Of a stretch of 64,000 nt of DNA, positions 36,757 through 46,205 are shown piece by piece. The notes under the pieces are model-generated. The model made no database searches, was not told where the DNA came from, and was given only the letters and a program-made list of their open reading frames with translations. Source of the DNA: Sutterella sp. GTDB taxonomy: Bacteria; Pseudomonadota; Gammaproteobacteria; Burkholderiales; Burkholderiaceae_F. The position numbers and the translations under genes were made by a program. How positions within the stretch are numbered: the first letter of the stretch is position 1; each line of letters begins with the position of its first letter. The stretch spans positions 1-64,000 of the forward strand of contig DYBN01000049.1 in NCBI GenBank assembly GCA_019418605.1, read 5' to 3'.

Positions 36757-38307
36757 ATGCGATCAATCAAAAAGAGCGCCGCGGCGCTCTCGCTCATCAC
36801 CATCCTCGCCGCGCCTTTGGCCATGCCGCTCACGGCCGGCGCCGCAGGCGACGTCAAGGTGGCCGTCGCCTCGACTTTCACGACGATGGACCCGTACGAC
36901 GCCAACGACACGCTCTCGCAAAACGCCGTGCGCTCCTTCTACGAAGGGCTTTTTCGACTTGACCGCGACATGAAGCTCGTGCCGCTTTTAGCCGAGTCCT
37001 ATACGGCAAGCGCAGACGGCCTCGTCTACACGATCAAGCTCAAGTCCGGCGTCAAGTTCCACGACGGCACGCCCTTTGACGCGGCCGCCGTCAAGGCCAA
37101 TTTCGACCGCGTGACAAACCCCGACAACCACCTCAAGCGCTACATCCTCTACAAGAACATCGCCAAAACCGAGGTCATCGACGAGCACACCGTGAAGTTC
37201 ACGCTGCACGAGCCGTTTTCGGCCTTCATCAATCAGCTCGCGCACCCCTCGGCGGCCATGATCTCCCCGAAGACCCTCGCGCAGGGCAAGGAAGCCGTCG
37301 CATTCCACCCGGTGGGCACCGGCCCCTTCATCTTTGAGGAGTGGAAGCCCACCGACTACATGAAGGTGCGCAAGAACCCCTCCTACTGGCGTCAGGGCTA
37401 TCCGAAGGTCGACAGCATCACCTGGATTCCGGTGGTCGAAAACGGCACGCGCGCGGCCATGATTCAGACGGGAGAAGCGCACTTTGCCTACCCGATGCCC
37501 TTTGAGCAGGTCAAGCAGCTCGAGGGCAACCCGGAGGTTTCCATCATCAAGACCCCCTCGATCGTCAACCGCTACATGTCGATGAACATGAACGTCAAGC
37601 CCTTTGACAACATCAAGGTGCGTCAGGCGATCAACTACGCCATCAACAAGGAGGCCCTTTGCAAGGTGGCCTTCAACGGCTACGCCTTCCCGAGCGAGGG
37701 CGTGGTGCCAAAGGGGGTCGAGTACGCCGTCAAGCTCGGCCCCTGGCCCTACGATCCGGCCAAGGCGCGGGCGCTTTTGAAGGAAGCGGGCTACCCCAAC
37801 GGCTTTTCCACCACGCTGTGGTCGGCCTACAACCACACCACGGCCCAGAAGGTGATCCAGTTCCTGCAGCAGCAGCTCGCTCAGGTCGGCATCAAGGCCA
37901 AGGTGCAGGCGCTTGAAGCAGGCCAGCGCGTCGCGCAGGTCGAAAGCGTGCAGGACCCCAAGCAGGCGGGCGTTCGGCTCTACTACATCGGCTGGTCGTC
38001 TTCAACGGGCGAGGCCGACTGGGCCATCCGGCCGCTGCTGGCCACCGAGGCGCAGCCGCCCAAGATGACCAACACGGCCTACTACAGCAACTCCGTCGTT
38101 GACCAGGCCCTCAAGGACGCCCTCAACACGACCGATCAGGCCAAAAAGCAGGACTACTACAAGCTCGCTCAGGAACAGATCTGGAAGGACGCTCCGTGGG
38201 CGTTTCTTGTCACCGAAGTCAACGTCGCGGCCAGCCGCAAGAACCTCTCGGGCTTTTACGTCATGCCCGACGGCGGCTACGACTTTGACGAACTTGAGCT
38301 GAAGTAA
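36757..38307 (+). CDS. gsiB: Periplasmic glutathione/peptide-binding protein GsiB
   Basis: Solute-binding protein of family 5 (516 residues). The signal peptide covers roughly residues 1-30 (RSIKKSAAALSLITILAAPLA, cleaved near GAAGDVKVA). The mature chain has the family pattern LAESYTASADGLVYTIKLKSGVKFHDGTPFDA and VRQAINYAINKEAL. It closely follows the GsiB layout and lies between gsiA and gsiC. A strong hairpin separates it from gsiC, which probably stabilises its mRNA. Confidence 0.92.
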   Translation: MRSIKKSAAALSLITILAAPLAMPLTAGAAGDVKVAVASTFTTMDPYDANDTLSQNAVRSFYEGLFRLDRDMKLVPLLAESYTASADGLVYTIKLKSGVKFHDGTPFDAAAVKANFDRVTNPDNHLKRYILYKNIAKTEVIDEHTVKFTLHEPFSAFINQLAHPSAAMISPKTLAQGKEAVAFHPVGTGPFIFEEWKPTDYMKVRKNPSYWRQGYPKVDSITWIPVVENGTRAAMIQTGEAHFAYPMPFEQVKQLEGNPEVSIIKTPSIVNRYMSMNMNVKPFDNIKVRQAINYAINKEALCKVAFNGYAFPSEGVVPKGVEYAVKLGPWPYDPAKARALLKEAGYPNGFSTTLWSAYNHTTAQKVIQFLQQQLAQVGIKAKVQALEAGQRVAQVESVQDPKQAGVRLYYIGWSSSTGEADWAIRPLLATEAQPPKMTNTAYYSNSVVDQALKDALNTTDQAKKQDYYKLAQEQIWKDAPWAFLVTEVNVAASRKNLSGFYVMPDGGYDFDELELK

Positions 38308-38331
38308 CTTTTCCTTCAAGTCCCTGAAAAA

Positions 38332-38365
38332 GGGGAAAAGGGCCGCAATAGCCGGCTCTTTCCCC
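38332..38365 (+). promoter_or_regulatory. Intercistronic hairpin between gsiB and gsiC
   Basis: GGGGAAA (38332-38338) pairs with TTTCCCC (38359-38365), with an inner GGCCG/GCCGGC stem. There is no U tail, so mRNA stabilisation or partial attenuation after the abundant binding protein is more likely than termination. Confidence 0.55.
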
Positions 38366-38388
38366 TCAACGGGGACGCCGACACACCT

Positions 38389-39309
38389 ATGCTGCGCTAC
38401 TTTGTCAAACGCACCCTCGGAATGCTGCCCACGCTTTTTCTGGTGATGGTGTGCGTCTTTTTCTTCGTGCATCTGCTGCCGGGCGATCCGGCGCGCCTGA
38501 CCGCGGGCCCCGAAGCCGACGAGCAAACGGTGGAACTGGTGCGCAAGGAACTCGGCCTTGACAAGCCCCTCTACGAGCAGTTCGTGCGCTACGTCAAGGG
38601 CATCTGCACGGGAGACCTGGGCACGTCGCTTTCGACCAAACGGCCCGTTGCCGTCGAAATCGGCGAGCGCTTCGGCCCCACGATGCGGCTGACGCTCGCG
38701 AGCATGCTCTGGTCGGTCGTCTTCGGCCTGGCCGCCGGCATCATCGCCGCGGTCTGGCGCAACCGCTGGCCCGACAGGCTGTGCATGACGCTTGCGGTCT
38801 CGGGCATCTCCTTTCCGGCCTTTGCTCTGGGCATGGTGCTCATGGAAGTCTTTTCGGTGCAGCTCGGGTGGCTGCCCACCGTGGGAGACGCAACCGCCAG
38901 GCACTACATCCTTCCTTCCATCACGCTCGGGGCGGCCGTTGCGGCGGTGATGGCGCGCTTTACGCGCTCTGCCTTCGTGGAAGTTTTGGGCGACGACTAC
39001 ATCCGCACGGCCCGCGCCAAGGGCGTGCACGAGCGCTCGGTCGTGCTCAAGCACGCCATGCGCAACGCGCTCATCCCGGTGATCACGATGATGGGCCTGC
39101 AGTTTGGCTTTTTGCTCGGCGGCTCGATCGTCGTCGAAAAGGTCTTCAACTGGCCCGGCATGGGCAGGCTTCTCGTTGACGCCGTCGACATGCGCGACTA
39201 CCCCGTCATTCAGGCCTGCGTGCTCCTGTTTTCGGCCGAATTCATCGTCATCAACCTCATCGTCGACCTGCTCTACGGCTGGGTCAACCCCTCGATTCGC
39301 TACAAGTAG
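38389..39309 (+). CDS. gsiC: Glutathione/peptide ABC transporter permease GsiC
   Basis: One of two inner-membrane permeases, 306 residues, the same length as E. coli GsiC. It begins with the family start LRYFVKRTLGMLPTLFLVMVCVFFFVHLLPGDPARL, has six hydrophobic segments and the EAA loop DYIRTARAKGVHERSVVLKHAMRNALIP that contacts the ATPase. It lies nine bases before gsiD. Confidence 0.95.
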   Translation: MLRYFVKRTLGMLPTLFLVMVCVFFFVHLLPGDPARLTAGPEADEQTVELVRKELGLDKPLYEQFVRYVKGICTGDLGTSLSTKRPVAVEIGERFGPTMRLTLASMLWSVVFGLAAGIIAAVWRNRWPDRLCMTLAVSGISFPAFALGMVLMEVFSVQLGWLPTVGDATARHYILPSITLGAAVAAVMARFTRSAFVEVLGDDYIRTARAKGVHERSVVLKHAMRNALIPVITMMGLQFGFLLGGSIVVEKVFNWPGMGRLLVDAVDMRDYPVIQACVLLFSAEFIVINLIVDLLYGWVNPSIRYK

Positions 39310-39318
39310 GAGGCAAGC

Positions 39319-40218
39319 ATGTCCAACGCAGCCGCCGATCCGCGCCTTGCGGGCGCAAACGAGCGCATCCGCACTCCCTGGTCCGAGTTCTGGCGCAAGT
39401 TCAGCCGCCAGCCGCTTTCGATTGCCGCGGGCCTCTTTGTGCTCCTTTTGGTGTTTCTCGCCTTCTTCGGGCCCGTCATCACGCCCTACGACCCGGAAAA
39501 CTACTTTGACTACGATCTCATCAACGCGGGACCGAGCCTGACGCACTGGTTCGGCGTCGACGCGCTCGGGCGCGACATCTTCAGCCGCATCATCGCCGGC
39601 ACGCGCATCTCGCTTGTTTCGGGTTTCGTGGCCGTGGGCATCGGCGCGGTGATCGGCACGACCTTCGGGCTTCTTGCGGGCTACTACGGAGGCTGGATCG
39701 ACCGCATCACGATGCGCGTGGCCGACGTCCTCTTTGCCTTCCCCGGCATTTTGCTTGCCATCGGCATCGTGGCCATTCTGGGCGGCGGCATGATCAACGT
39801 CGTCGTGGCCGTGGCGGTCTTCTCGATTCCGGCCTTTGCAAGGCTTGTGCGCGGCAACGTGCTCTCGCTCAAGCAGCAAACGTTTGTCGAGGCCACCAAA
39901 AGCCTGGGGGCGTCGGACTTTACGATTCTTTTTAAGCACATTCTGCCCGGCACCATTTCGGTCATCGTAATCTATATGTCGATGCGCATCGGCACCTCGA
40001 TCATCACGGCCGCCTCGCTCTCGTTTCTGGGCTTGGGCGCCCAACCCCCGATGCCCGAGTGGGGCGCGATGCTCAACGAGGCGCGAGCCGACATGGTGAC
40101 GGCGCCGCACACCGTGATCATGCCCGTGATGGCGATCTTTCTCACCGTGCTTGCCTTCAATCTGTTGGGCGACGGCCTGCGCGACGCGCTTGATCCCAAA
40201 CTTGACGTCGACGGCTAG
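39319..40218 (+). CDS. gsiD: Glutathione/peptide ABC transporter permease GsiD
   Basis: Second permease of the importer (299 residues). It has an extended N-terminal region before helix 1, DPENYFDYDLINAGPSLTHWFGVDALGRDIFSRIIAGTRISL, which is typical of the DppC/OppC/GsiD type, and an EAA loop EATKSLGASDFTILFKHILPGT. The preceding gsiC stop is nine bases away and AGGAGG-like AGTAGGAGGCAAGC forms its ribosome-binding site, so coupling is expected. Confidence 0.95.
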   Translation: MSNAAADPRLAGANERIRTPWSEFWRKFSRQPLSIAAGLFVLLLVFLAFFGPVITPYDPENYFDYDLINAGPSLTHWFGVDALGRDIFSRIIAGTRISLVSGFVAVGIGAVIGTTFGLLAGYYGGWIDRITMRVADVLFAFPGILLAIGIVAILGGGMINVVVAVAVFSIPAFARLVRGNVLSLKQQTFVEATKSLGASDFTILFKHILPGTISVIVIYMSMRIGTSIITAASLSFLGLGAQPPMPEWGAMLNEARADMVTAPHTVIMPVMAIFLTVLAFNLLGDGLRDALDPKLDVDG

Positions 40219-40288
40219 CCTGCGGCACTGTGTCTGACAAAACCTCTTTTCGTTCGACACTTAATAAGCCCAAAGGAGCACGCACATC

Positions 40289-41347
40289 ATGCCAACACGC
40301 AGCATGCCGCGCATCGGCACCCGCCCAAGCGGCGAACTTGACCTCATCAGCGACGTGGCGGGCGTCACCGTCGGCCACGCCACGATCGACATTGGGAAGG
40401 ACGTGCACACGGGCGTGACCGTCGTGCGCCCGAGCGCGCGCGACGTCTACAAGCACAAGGCTCCGGCCTGCGCGCACGTCATCAACGGGCACACCAAGTC
40501 AAGCGGCTACATTCAGCTGCAGGAGCTCGGCGTCATTGAAACGCCCATTGCGCTGACCAATACGCTGAGCGTGGGAGAGATCATGATGGCGCAGGTGCGC
40601 GAAGCCATCCGCACCAATCCCGGCATCTGCCGCACGACAAGCTCGGTCAATCCCGTCGTGTGCGAGTGTTCGGACGCAAAGCTCTCGGACATCCAGCAGC
40701 TTACGGTCAACGAGAGACACTACCGGGCGGCGCTTGCCGACTGCCGCCGCGAGTTTGCCTGCGGCGCCGTCGGCGCCGGGCGCGGCATGGTCAATTTCGG
40801 ACTCAAGGGCGGCATCGGCTCGGCCTCAAGGCTTGCCCGCGCAGGCGGCAAAACCTACACCGTGGGCGTGCTCGTGCTCTCAAACTTCGGCAAGCCCCAT
40901 CAGCTCATCATCGCGGGCGAACGGGTGGGAGAAGCGCTTGCCGCCCCCTCTGACACAGTCCCCGAGAGCGGCTCGTGCATCATGATTGTTGCGACCGACG
41001 CGCCGCTTGAGCACCGGCAGCTGCGCCGGCTTGCCGTGCGCGCCACGGCGGGCATCTCGCGCACGGGCTCGGTCTACGGGCACGGCAGCGGCGACGAGGT
41101 GATCGCCTTTACCACGGCCTACAGCATCGAGGACAACCCGGCCTCGGCGCTGCGCCCTCCCGTGGCGCTTCTCAACGACACGGCTCTTGACCCCGAGTTC
41201 TTCGAGGCAACGGCCGATGCGACCGAGCAGGCTATTTTGAAGGCCATCTACTCGGCGCAGACCCTCACGGGCTTTGGCGGGAATACCGTCAAGAGCTTCA
41301 CCGACGCCTGGCAGGAAAAGTTCGGACGCTTTGACGACGACCCTTAA
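40289..41347 (+). CDS. P1-family aminopeptidase (DmpA-like Ntn-hydrolase)
   Basis: A 352-residue autoprocessing peptidase of family S58 (DmpA, BapA). These enzymes release N-terminal D- or L-amino acids or beta-amino acids from short peptides. The nucleophile Ser229 with the cleavage site Gly228-Ser229 lies in ESGSCIMIVATDAPLEHRQLRR, matching the family motif. Other hallmarks are ISDVAGVTVGHATI, NTLSVGEIM, GAVGAGRGMVNFGLKGGIGSASR and YTVGVLVLSNFG. No signal peptide, so it is cytoplasmic. AAAGGAGC precedes the ATG. It is likely the last gene of the gsi transcript and would process imported peptides. Confidence 0.9.
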   Translation: MPTRSMPRIGTRPSGELDLISDVAGVTVGHATIDIGKDVHTGVTVVRPSARDVYKHKAPACAHVINGHTKSSGYIQLQELGVIETPIALTNTLSVGEIMMAQVREAIRTNPGICRTTSSVNPVVCECSDAKLSDIQQLTVNERHYRAALADCRREFACGAVGAGRGMVNFGLKGGIGSASRLARAGGKTYTVGVLVLSNFGKPHQLIIAGERVGEALAAPSDTVPESGSCIMIVATDAPLEHRQLRRLAVRATAGISRTGSVYGHGSGDEVIAFTTAYSIEDNPASALRPPVALLNDTALDPEFFEATADATEQAILKAIYSAQTLTGFGGNTVKSFTDAWQEKFGRFDDDP

Positions 41348-41371
41348 AGTGCGCTGCCTCAACTGCGTTGC

Positions 41372-42199
41372 TTAATTGCCTTGCGCCCAGAGCCCGGCGA
41401 AGTGATGAATGGGACCGTGCCCCGAGCCCACGTCAAGGGCGTCGGAGGCGGCAATGGCCTTTGAGATGTAGTCCTTGGCAAGCCTGCAGGCGCGCTCCAT
41501 GTCCCCGGTTCGGGCAAGGCAGGCGGCAATGGCCGACGAAAGCGAGCAGCCCGTGCCGTGGGTGTTTTTGGTCTCGACCCGGGGGCCTGAGAGCCGCACG
41601 AAAGCCTTGCCGTCAAAAAGAATGTCGTCGGCCGTCGCAAGCCTTGCGTGGCCGCCCTTGAGGTAGACGGCGCCGTCGGCTTTGCAAAGCTTTTTGAGGC
41701 GCCTTGCGGCCTCGGGCATTTCCTCGGGCGCGATGGGAGCGCCTTGGCCCAAAAGCACGGCCGCCTCCGGAAGATTGGGCGTGATGACGGAGGCAAGCGG
41801 CACCAGGCGCTCGCGGAAAAAATCGACCGCGTCGTCGGGCATGAGCCGATCGCCGCTTTTGGCAACCATCACGGTATCGAGCACCACCCAGCGCGGGCGG
41901 TAGCGCTCAAGCGCCTTTGCAACCGTCTCCATCACGTCGACGGCGCCCAGCATGCCGATCTTGACGGCGTCGATGCGCACGTCGGCAAAAAGCGTATCGA
42001 GCTCTTGCGCGACAAAGTCCGCGGGCACGGGCAGCACGCCCGCGACGGCGCGCGTATTCTGCGCGGTCAGCGCGGCGATGACGGCCGTTGCATAGGTCCC
42101 CAGCGCCGACATCACCTTGACGTCGGCCAGGACGCCCGCGCCGCCCGAAGGATCAACGCCCGCAATCGTCAGGACGTTTTTGATCGTGCCTTTTCCCAT
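41372..42199 (-). CDS. thiD: Hydroxymethylpyrimidine/phosphomethylpyrimidine kinase
   Basis: Phosphorylates HMP and HMP-P for thiamine synthesis. The 275-residue ribokinase-fold enzyme has TIAGVDPSGGAGVLADVKVMSALGTY, VLDTVMVAKSGDRL and THGTGCSLSSAIAA, which contains the catalytic region. AGGAG lies just before the ATG at 42199. The start lies 31 bases inside the end of waaA, so translation is probably coupled to an unrelated envelope gene. No other thiamine genes are nearby. Confidence 0.95.
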   Translation of the reverse strand: MGKGTIKNVLTIAGVDPSGGAGVLADVKVMSALGTYATAVIAALTAQNTRAVAGVLPVPADFVAQELDTLFADVRIDAVKIGMLGAVDVMETVAKALERYRPRWVVLDTVMVAKSGDRLMPDDAVDFFRERLVPLASVITPNLPEAAVLLGQGAPIAPEEMPEAARRLKKLCKADGAVYLKGGHARLATADDILFDGKAFVRLSGPRVETKNTHGTGCSLSSAIAACLARTGDMERACRLAKDYISKAIAASDALDVGSGHGPIHHFAGLWAQGN

Positions 42200-43461
42200 A
42201 TTTCTCCTATGTAGCGCATCTGCCGCGCGCTTGACCCCGTGTAGCTGTGCGCAAACTCCTGCGCGCGGCGCCGCCGCTCGGGCAGGCAACCGTCGTTGAG
42301 CCAGGAGACAGCCGTATTCCAGGCGTCCCTGGCGTCGCGCACGCGCTCTGCCGCCCCCATCTCGACGGCGTCGTCGACGGCCTTGGCAAAGTTAAAGCTC
42401 GAGGGACCGACCAAAACGGGCGAGCCCGCGGCCGCTGGCTCAATCAAATTTTGCGAGCCAAAGCCCCCGAAGCTGCCGCCCATGATCGTGACGTCGGCCA
42501 GGGCGCAGTAAAAGCTCATCTCGCCCATCGTGTCGCCATAGAGAATCACGGGGCCGTCGATGGGCGCAGCGCGCGAGAAGTCCTCGTTGTTGCTGCGCCG
42601 CAAAATGGGCAGCCCCGTGGCCTGAATCGTCTCAAAAACCTCGTCAAAGCGCTGCGGGTGGCGCGGCACGATGAGCGCGGCCACCTTCTCGGTCGTGCGC
42701 GAAAGCACATCGACAAAAAGCTTCTCCTCGCCCTCGCGGGTGCTTGCAAGCAGCACCACGGGCCGGGCGATGCGCGCCTTGAGTTCGGCTGCAAGCTGCG
42801 CCTGCGCGCGATCGGGCTTGATGTCAAACTTCACCGACCCGCACACGTACACGCGCTGCGCGCCAAGCTCCGTCAATCGCGCAGCGTCCTCTCGGCTTTG
42901 CGCGAGCACCGCGTCAAACCCCGCAAAGGCCCCGCGCATGACAAAGCCAAAGCGAGAAGCCTGCCGCGCGCTTTTTTCCGACTCGCGGGCGTTGGCAAGC
43001 ACGAGAGGGATCCCGCGGGCCTTTGCCTCGGCCACCATATTGGGCCAGACCTCGGTTTCCATCACAACGCCCATCACGGGCCGGGTTTCATCGAAAAACT
43101 TGCCCATCAGGGCGGACGTGTCGTAGGGCAGATAGCTTTGCACCACGCGCCCGGGCCAGGCGGCGGCAATCTTTTTCCCGGCCTCGCGCCCGGTGGGCGT
43201 CATCGAGGTCAAAAGCAGTTCGCTCTCGGGAAACTGCTCGAAGAACACGTCGATGAGCGCACGAGCCGCATTTGTCTCGCCGAGGCTTACCGCATGCAGC
43301 CACAGGCGCGGCCGCACCGGAGACGGATACGTGCAGGTGCCGTAGCGCTCGTCCCAGTGATCCATGTACTCGGGCTGCTTGCGCGCCCTCTTTTTCAAGT
43401 ACAGGCGCGTCAGCGGCAGCGCCGCGCGCGTGAGCATTCGATATAGAGCCGGTGTCGCCAT
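42169..43461 (-). CDS. waaA: 3-deoxy-D-manno-octulosonic acid transferase
   Basis: Attaches Kdo to lipid A, the start of the LPS core. The 430-residue GT-B glycosyltransferase has a membrane-anchoring N-terminus, the catalytic WLHAVSLGETNAARAL with its Glu, METEVWPNMVAEAKARGIPLVLANARES, and the nucleotide-sugar site FGGFGSQNLIEPAAAGSPVLVGP. It is transcribed downstream of waaC and overlaps thiD by 31 bases. Confidence 0.96.
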   Translation of the reverse strand: MATPALYRMLTRAALPLTRLYLKKRARKQPEYMDHWDERYGTCTYPSPVRPRLWLHAVSLGETNAARALIDVFFEQFPESELLLTSMTPTGREAGKKIAAAWPGRVVQSYLPYDTSALMGKFFDETRPVMGVVMETEVWPNMVAEAKARGIPLVLANARESEKSARQASRFGFVMRGAFAGFDAVLAQSREDAARLTELGAQRVYVCGSVKFDIKPDRAQAQLAAELKARIARPVVLLASTREGEEKLFVDVLSRTTEKVAALIVPRHPQRFDEVFETIQATGLPILRRSNNEDFSRAAPIDGPVILYGDTMGEMSFYCALADVTIMGGSFGGFGSQNLIEPAAAGSPVLVGPSSFNFAKAVDDAVEMGAAERVRDARDAWNTAVSWLNDGCLPERRRRAQEFAHSYTGSSARQMRYIGEIWEKARSKTS

Positions 43462-43481
43462 TGTCTTCGTTGCGTCCCCTG

Positions 43482-44453
43482 CTATTGCTGCTGCGCGTGC
43501 ATCACGGCCTGCAGCGCGCTTAAAACTTCCACCGTGCCGGGCACGACGCCCTTGTCGCCCACCGTCGCGCAGGCCCGCTCCGAGACAAGCGAAAAAAGCG
43601 CGGCGCTCGTGCCGACGATAATGCCCACCGAAGGCACGCCCAGCGCCGCCCCCAGGTGCGTGAGCCCCGTGTCAACGCCCGCAAGGCAGTTGGCTCCCGC
43701 AATGGCCTGGGCAAGCGCCGCAAGGCTTGAGCGGGGCATCACCACGGCGCCGTCAACGGCTGCGGCGATTTCTTCAACGCGCCGCCGCTCGGATTCGCTC
43801 CCCCAAAAAAGCACGCTCTGAAGCCCGTCGCGGGCAAGCTCCGAGGCCACTTCAATCCAGCGCTGCTGCGGCCAGAGCTTCTCGGCGCGGCTCGTGTTGA
43901 CGGCAAGCGCCGCATAAGGGCCTGTGACGCCGGCAGGCGCCAAAGGCTTGACCTTCAAGCCGTAGTGGGGCGAGTCCGGGTCAATTTCGTAGCCCAGCAC
44001 GCGCGAGGCCATCGTGCGGTAGCGCCGCACCGGCCGCAGACTTTCGGGCACCTCAAGCGTGTGCGTGTAAAAGCGGCTTGCCAGGGGCTCTCTGATCGTG
44101 TTTTTGGAGTAGCCCCAGCTCTCGGCCGCGCTCAGGCGCGCCACCAGAGCCGTGCGCAACAGCCCCTGAATGTCGATGACGGCCTCGTAGCGCGCTGTCC
44201 GCAGCGCGCGCCGAAGGTCGGAAAATTCCTCTCTTGTTTGCGAGGCAAATGGATGCTTGCGCCAGCGCCTGAAGGCCGTGACGACCTTCTTGTCGACAAA
44301 GGGCGAAAGCGAGACGATGTCCGAGAAGCTCTCCTCGACCACCCAGTGCAGTTCGCAGTCCGGCAGCGCCCGTTTGATGTCCCAGGCCACGGGAAGGGCG
44401 TGAATCACGTCTCCCATTGAGGAGGACTTGATGACGAGAATCCTGCGGGTCAT
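43482..44453 (-). CDS. waaC: Lipopolysaccharide heptosyltransferase I
   Basis: Adds the first L-glycero-D-manno-heptose to Kdo in the LPS inner core. It is a 323-residue GT9 enzyme with the N-terminal ILVIKSSSMGDVIHALPVAWDIKRALP, the conserved DIQGLLRTALVARLSAAESWGYSKNTIREPLA, and ANCLAGVDTGLTHLGAALGVPSVGII, which holds the nucleotide-sugar site. It lies 20 bases upstream of waaA, so the two are an operon. Its substrate is made by hldA, hldD and gmhB a few kb away. Confidence 0.96.
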   Translation of the reverse strand: MTRRILVIKSSSMGDVIHALPVAWDIKRALPDCELHWVVEESFSDIVSLSPFVDKKVVTAFRRWRKHPFASQTREEFSDLRRALRTARYEAVIDIQGLLRTALVARLSAAESWGYSKNTIREPLASRFYTHTLEVPESLRPVRRYRTMASRVLGYEIDPDSPHYGLKVKPLAPAGVTGPYAALAVNTSRAEKLWPQQRWIEVASELARDGLQSVLFWGSESERRRVEEIAAAVDGAVVMPRSSLAALAQAIAGANCLAGVDTGLTHLGAALGVPSVGIIVGTSAALFSLVSERACATVGDKGVVPGTVEVLSALQAVMHAQQQ

Positions 44454-44486
44454 GGCAACAGCGGCAGCCTCATGTTTTGCGGGTTT

Positions 44487-45911
44487 TTATCGAAACTGCA
44501 CCGCGCTTTCGGCCTTGCGCGAGAGCTTCTTGCCGAACTCCACGCCCGGCTGGTCAAAGGGATTGATGCCGTAGAGGGTGCCGAGCATCGTGGTTTTGTG
44601 TTCGTAGAGCGCCAAAAGGGCACCTAATCTCGCCGCATCAAGCTCGTCGATGCTGATGGTGGTGACGGCGTTGAACCAGGCGGGGTTTTCGCGCGTCACG
44701 AGCGCCTCGGCCTGCGCCTTGGCGTTGGCAATGAGCACGCGGTGAAGGTCCGCGTGCCTGTGGCCGGGCTTTTCGCACCACAAAAGGTCAATCGAGCTGT
44801 TGGCCGTACCCTCGCGCAGCCACTGATAAAAGGAGTGCTGCGACTCGTTGCCGTGTCCGCCCCAGATGCCCTGCCCGGTGCGGGGCGACGCGGGAGCGCC
44901 GTTAATTCCCGTGCACTTTCCAAGGCTTTCCATCTCAAGCTGCTGCTGCCAGGCGACCATCACGCGCAGCCGCTCGTCGTAGGGCAGGCAGCAGTGCAGC
45001 GCAATGCCCAGCTCCACCGAATTCCAATAGCTTGCAAGCGCCATCAGAAGCGGCAGATTCTCTTCTTCAGAGGCCGACTCCACGTGCATGTCCATGGCGT
45101 GGGCCCCGGCCAAAAGCGCAAGAAACGCGTCCGAGCCCAGCGCAATCGCGTCGCACAGCCCAATGGCCGACCACACCGAAAAGCGGCCGCCCACCCACTC
45201 CCAGATCGGAAAGAGGTTGTCGTGGGGCAGGTTCATCTCGTCGGCCGCCTGCGGGTTGGCCGAGACGACGAGCATGTGGCGGGCGCGGTCGGCGCCCGAA
45301 ATGCCCGCCTCGAGAAGCCACTGATCGAGCGCGGCGGCATTGACCGCCGTCTCGCGCGTCGTAAAGCTCTTGGAGGAGACGATGATCAGGGTTTTAAAGG
45401 GGTTGAGCTGCCCGACGATGCGGTCAAAGCTCACGCCGTCGGCGGCCGACAGAAAGTGCAGCCGCACGGGCGGCACCACCGGTCGCAGCGCGTGGTAGAC
45501 CGTGCGCGGCCCCATCTCCGAGCCGCCGATGCCCACGTTGATGACGTCGGTGATCTTGTCGCCGCGGCAGCCGCAGTAGCGGCCGCTTCTGACCATGTCG
45601 GCAAAAAGGCAGATGCGCTCAAGCGCCCGCTGCACTTCGGCGTGAAAGGGCGCGTTGACCCGCGGATCGCGCAGGGCCGTGTGCAGGGCCGCGCGCCCCT
45701 CGCTTGCGTTGACGATCTCGCCGCGGCGCATGGCGGCGTTTTGCTCGAGCACGCCGCGCTCGCGGGCAAGCGCATAGAGCCCTGCCAAATCGTCCGTGGT
45801 CATGCGCTGCCGCCCGACGTCGACCGTCAGGCCGCAGACGCTTTTGGCCGTATCCGTGGTGAAGTCTCGCAAAAAAGGCACTGCCGTGAGCTCGGTCATG
45901 GGTTCTGCCAT
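44487..45911 (-). CDS. pgi: Glucose-6-phosphate isomerase
   Basis: Interconverts glucose 6-phosphate and fructose 6-phosphate. The 474-residue protein shows SIS-type sugar-phosphate sites: INVGIGGSEMGPRTVYHAL, IVSSKSFTTRETAVNA, the signature WEWVGGRFSVWSAIG, and GGHGNESQHSFYQ with the catalytic His, ending VEFGKKLSRKAESAVQ. It is shorter than the E. coli enzyme (549). I start it at the ATG at 45911 (MAEPMTELTAV); another ATG at 45899 or a TTG further upstream are alternatives and the ribosome-binding site is not clear. It lies 33 bases upstream of waaC. Confidence 0.94.
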   Translation of the reverse strand: MAEPMTELTAVPFLRDFTTDTAKSVCGLTVDVGRQRMTTDDLAGLYALARERGVLEQNAAMRRGEIVNASEGRAALHTALRDPRVNAPFHAEVQRALERICLFADMVRSGRYCGCRGDKITDVINVGIGGSEMGPRTVYHALRPVVPPVRLHFLSAADGVSFDRIVGQLNPFKTLIIVSSKSFTTRETAVNAAALDQWLLEAGISGADRARHMLVVSANPQAADEMNLPHDNLFPIWEWVGGRFSVWSAIGLCDAIALGSDAFLALLAGAHAMDMHVESASEEENLPLLMALASYWNSVELGIALHCCLPYDERLRVMVAWQQQLEMESLGKCTGINGAPASPRTGQGIWGGHGNESQHSFYQWLREGTANSSIDLLWCEKPGHRHADLHRVLIANAKAQAEALVTRENPAWFNAVTTISIDELDAARLGALLALYEHKTTMLGTLYGINPFDQPGVEFGKKLSRKAESAVQFR

Positions 45912-46205
45912 CCGTTTGAACGTCTCTACAGAGAAAATAGGTTTTTTTCCGCCCACACCCGGCGCTGCCGCCAAAAACCGTTCGTACAGAGGCGGCCGCG
46001 GGATAAGGGGTTTTTATTAGCACGACGAAAGTCTAGCCCATGGACCGGCGGCAGACGGCTCCCAAAGCCCGCGCCGATGGTAAGAAGTCGTATCCGAACG
46101 CGTCCGGAAGAGGCCCCTGAGCGTGCTAGATTTGCCGGCGCTTCAACCCCTTGCCGCATTTGTCTTTTTGTCCTTTTTCAAAGCCTTTCCGAGGCTTGTT
46201 CAATC

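Noticed and set aside
38002..40260. A 752-codon open frame on the minus strand opposite gsiB, gsiC and gsiD
   Set aside because: It is antisense to three well supported genes, has a charge-heavy His/Arg/Asp/Glu-rich composition typical of GC-rich shadow frames, and shows no family motif.
40811..40825. Gly177-Ser178 in GGIGSASR as the autoprocessing site of the P1 peptidase
   Set aside because: Family comparison places the nucleophile in the later GSxxxIVATDAPL-type motif, here Gly228-Ser229.
44742..46205. Possible long N-terminal extension of the PuuD-family gene
   Set aside because: The extension is the reverse complement of pgi; the protein family begins at the ATG at 46206.
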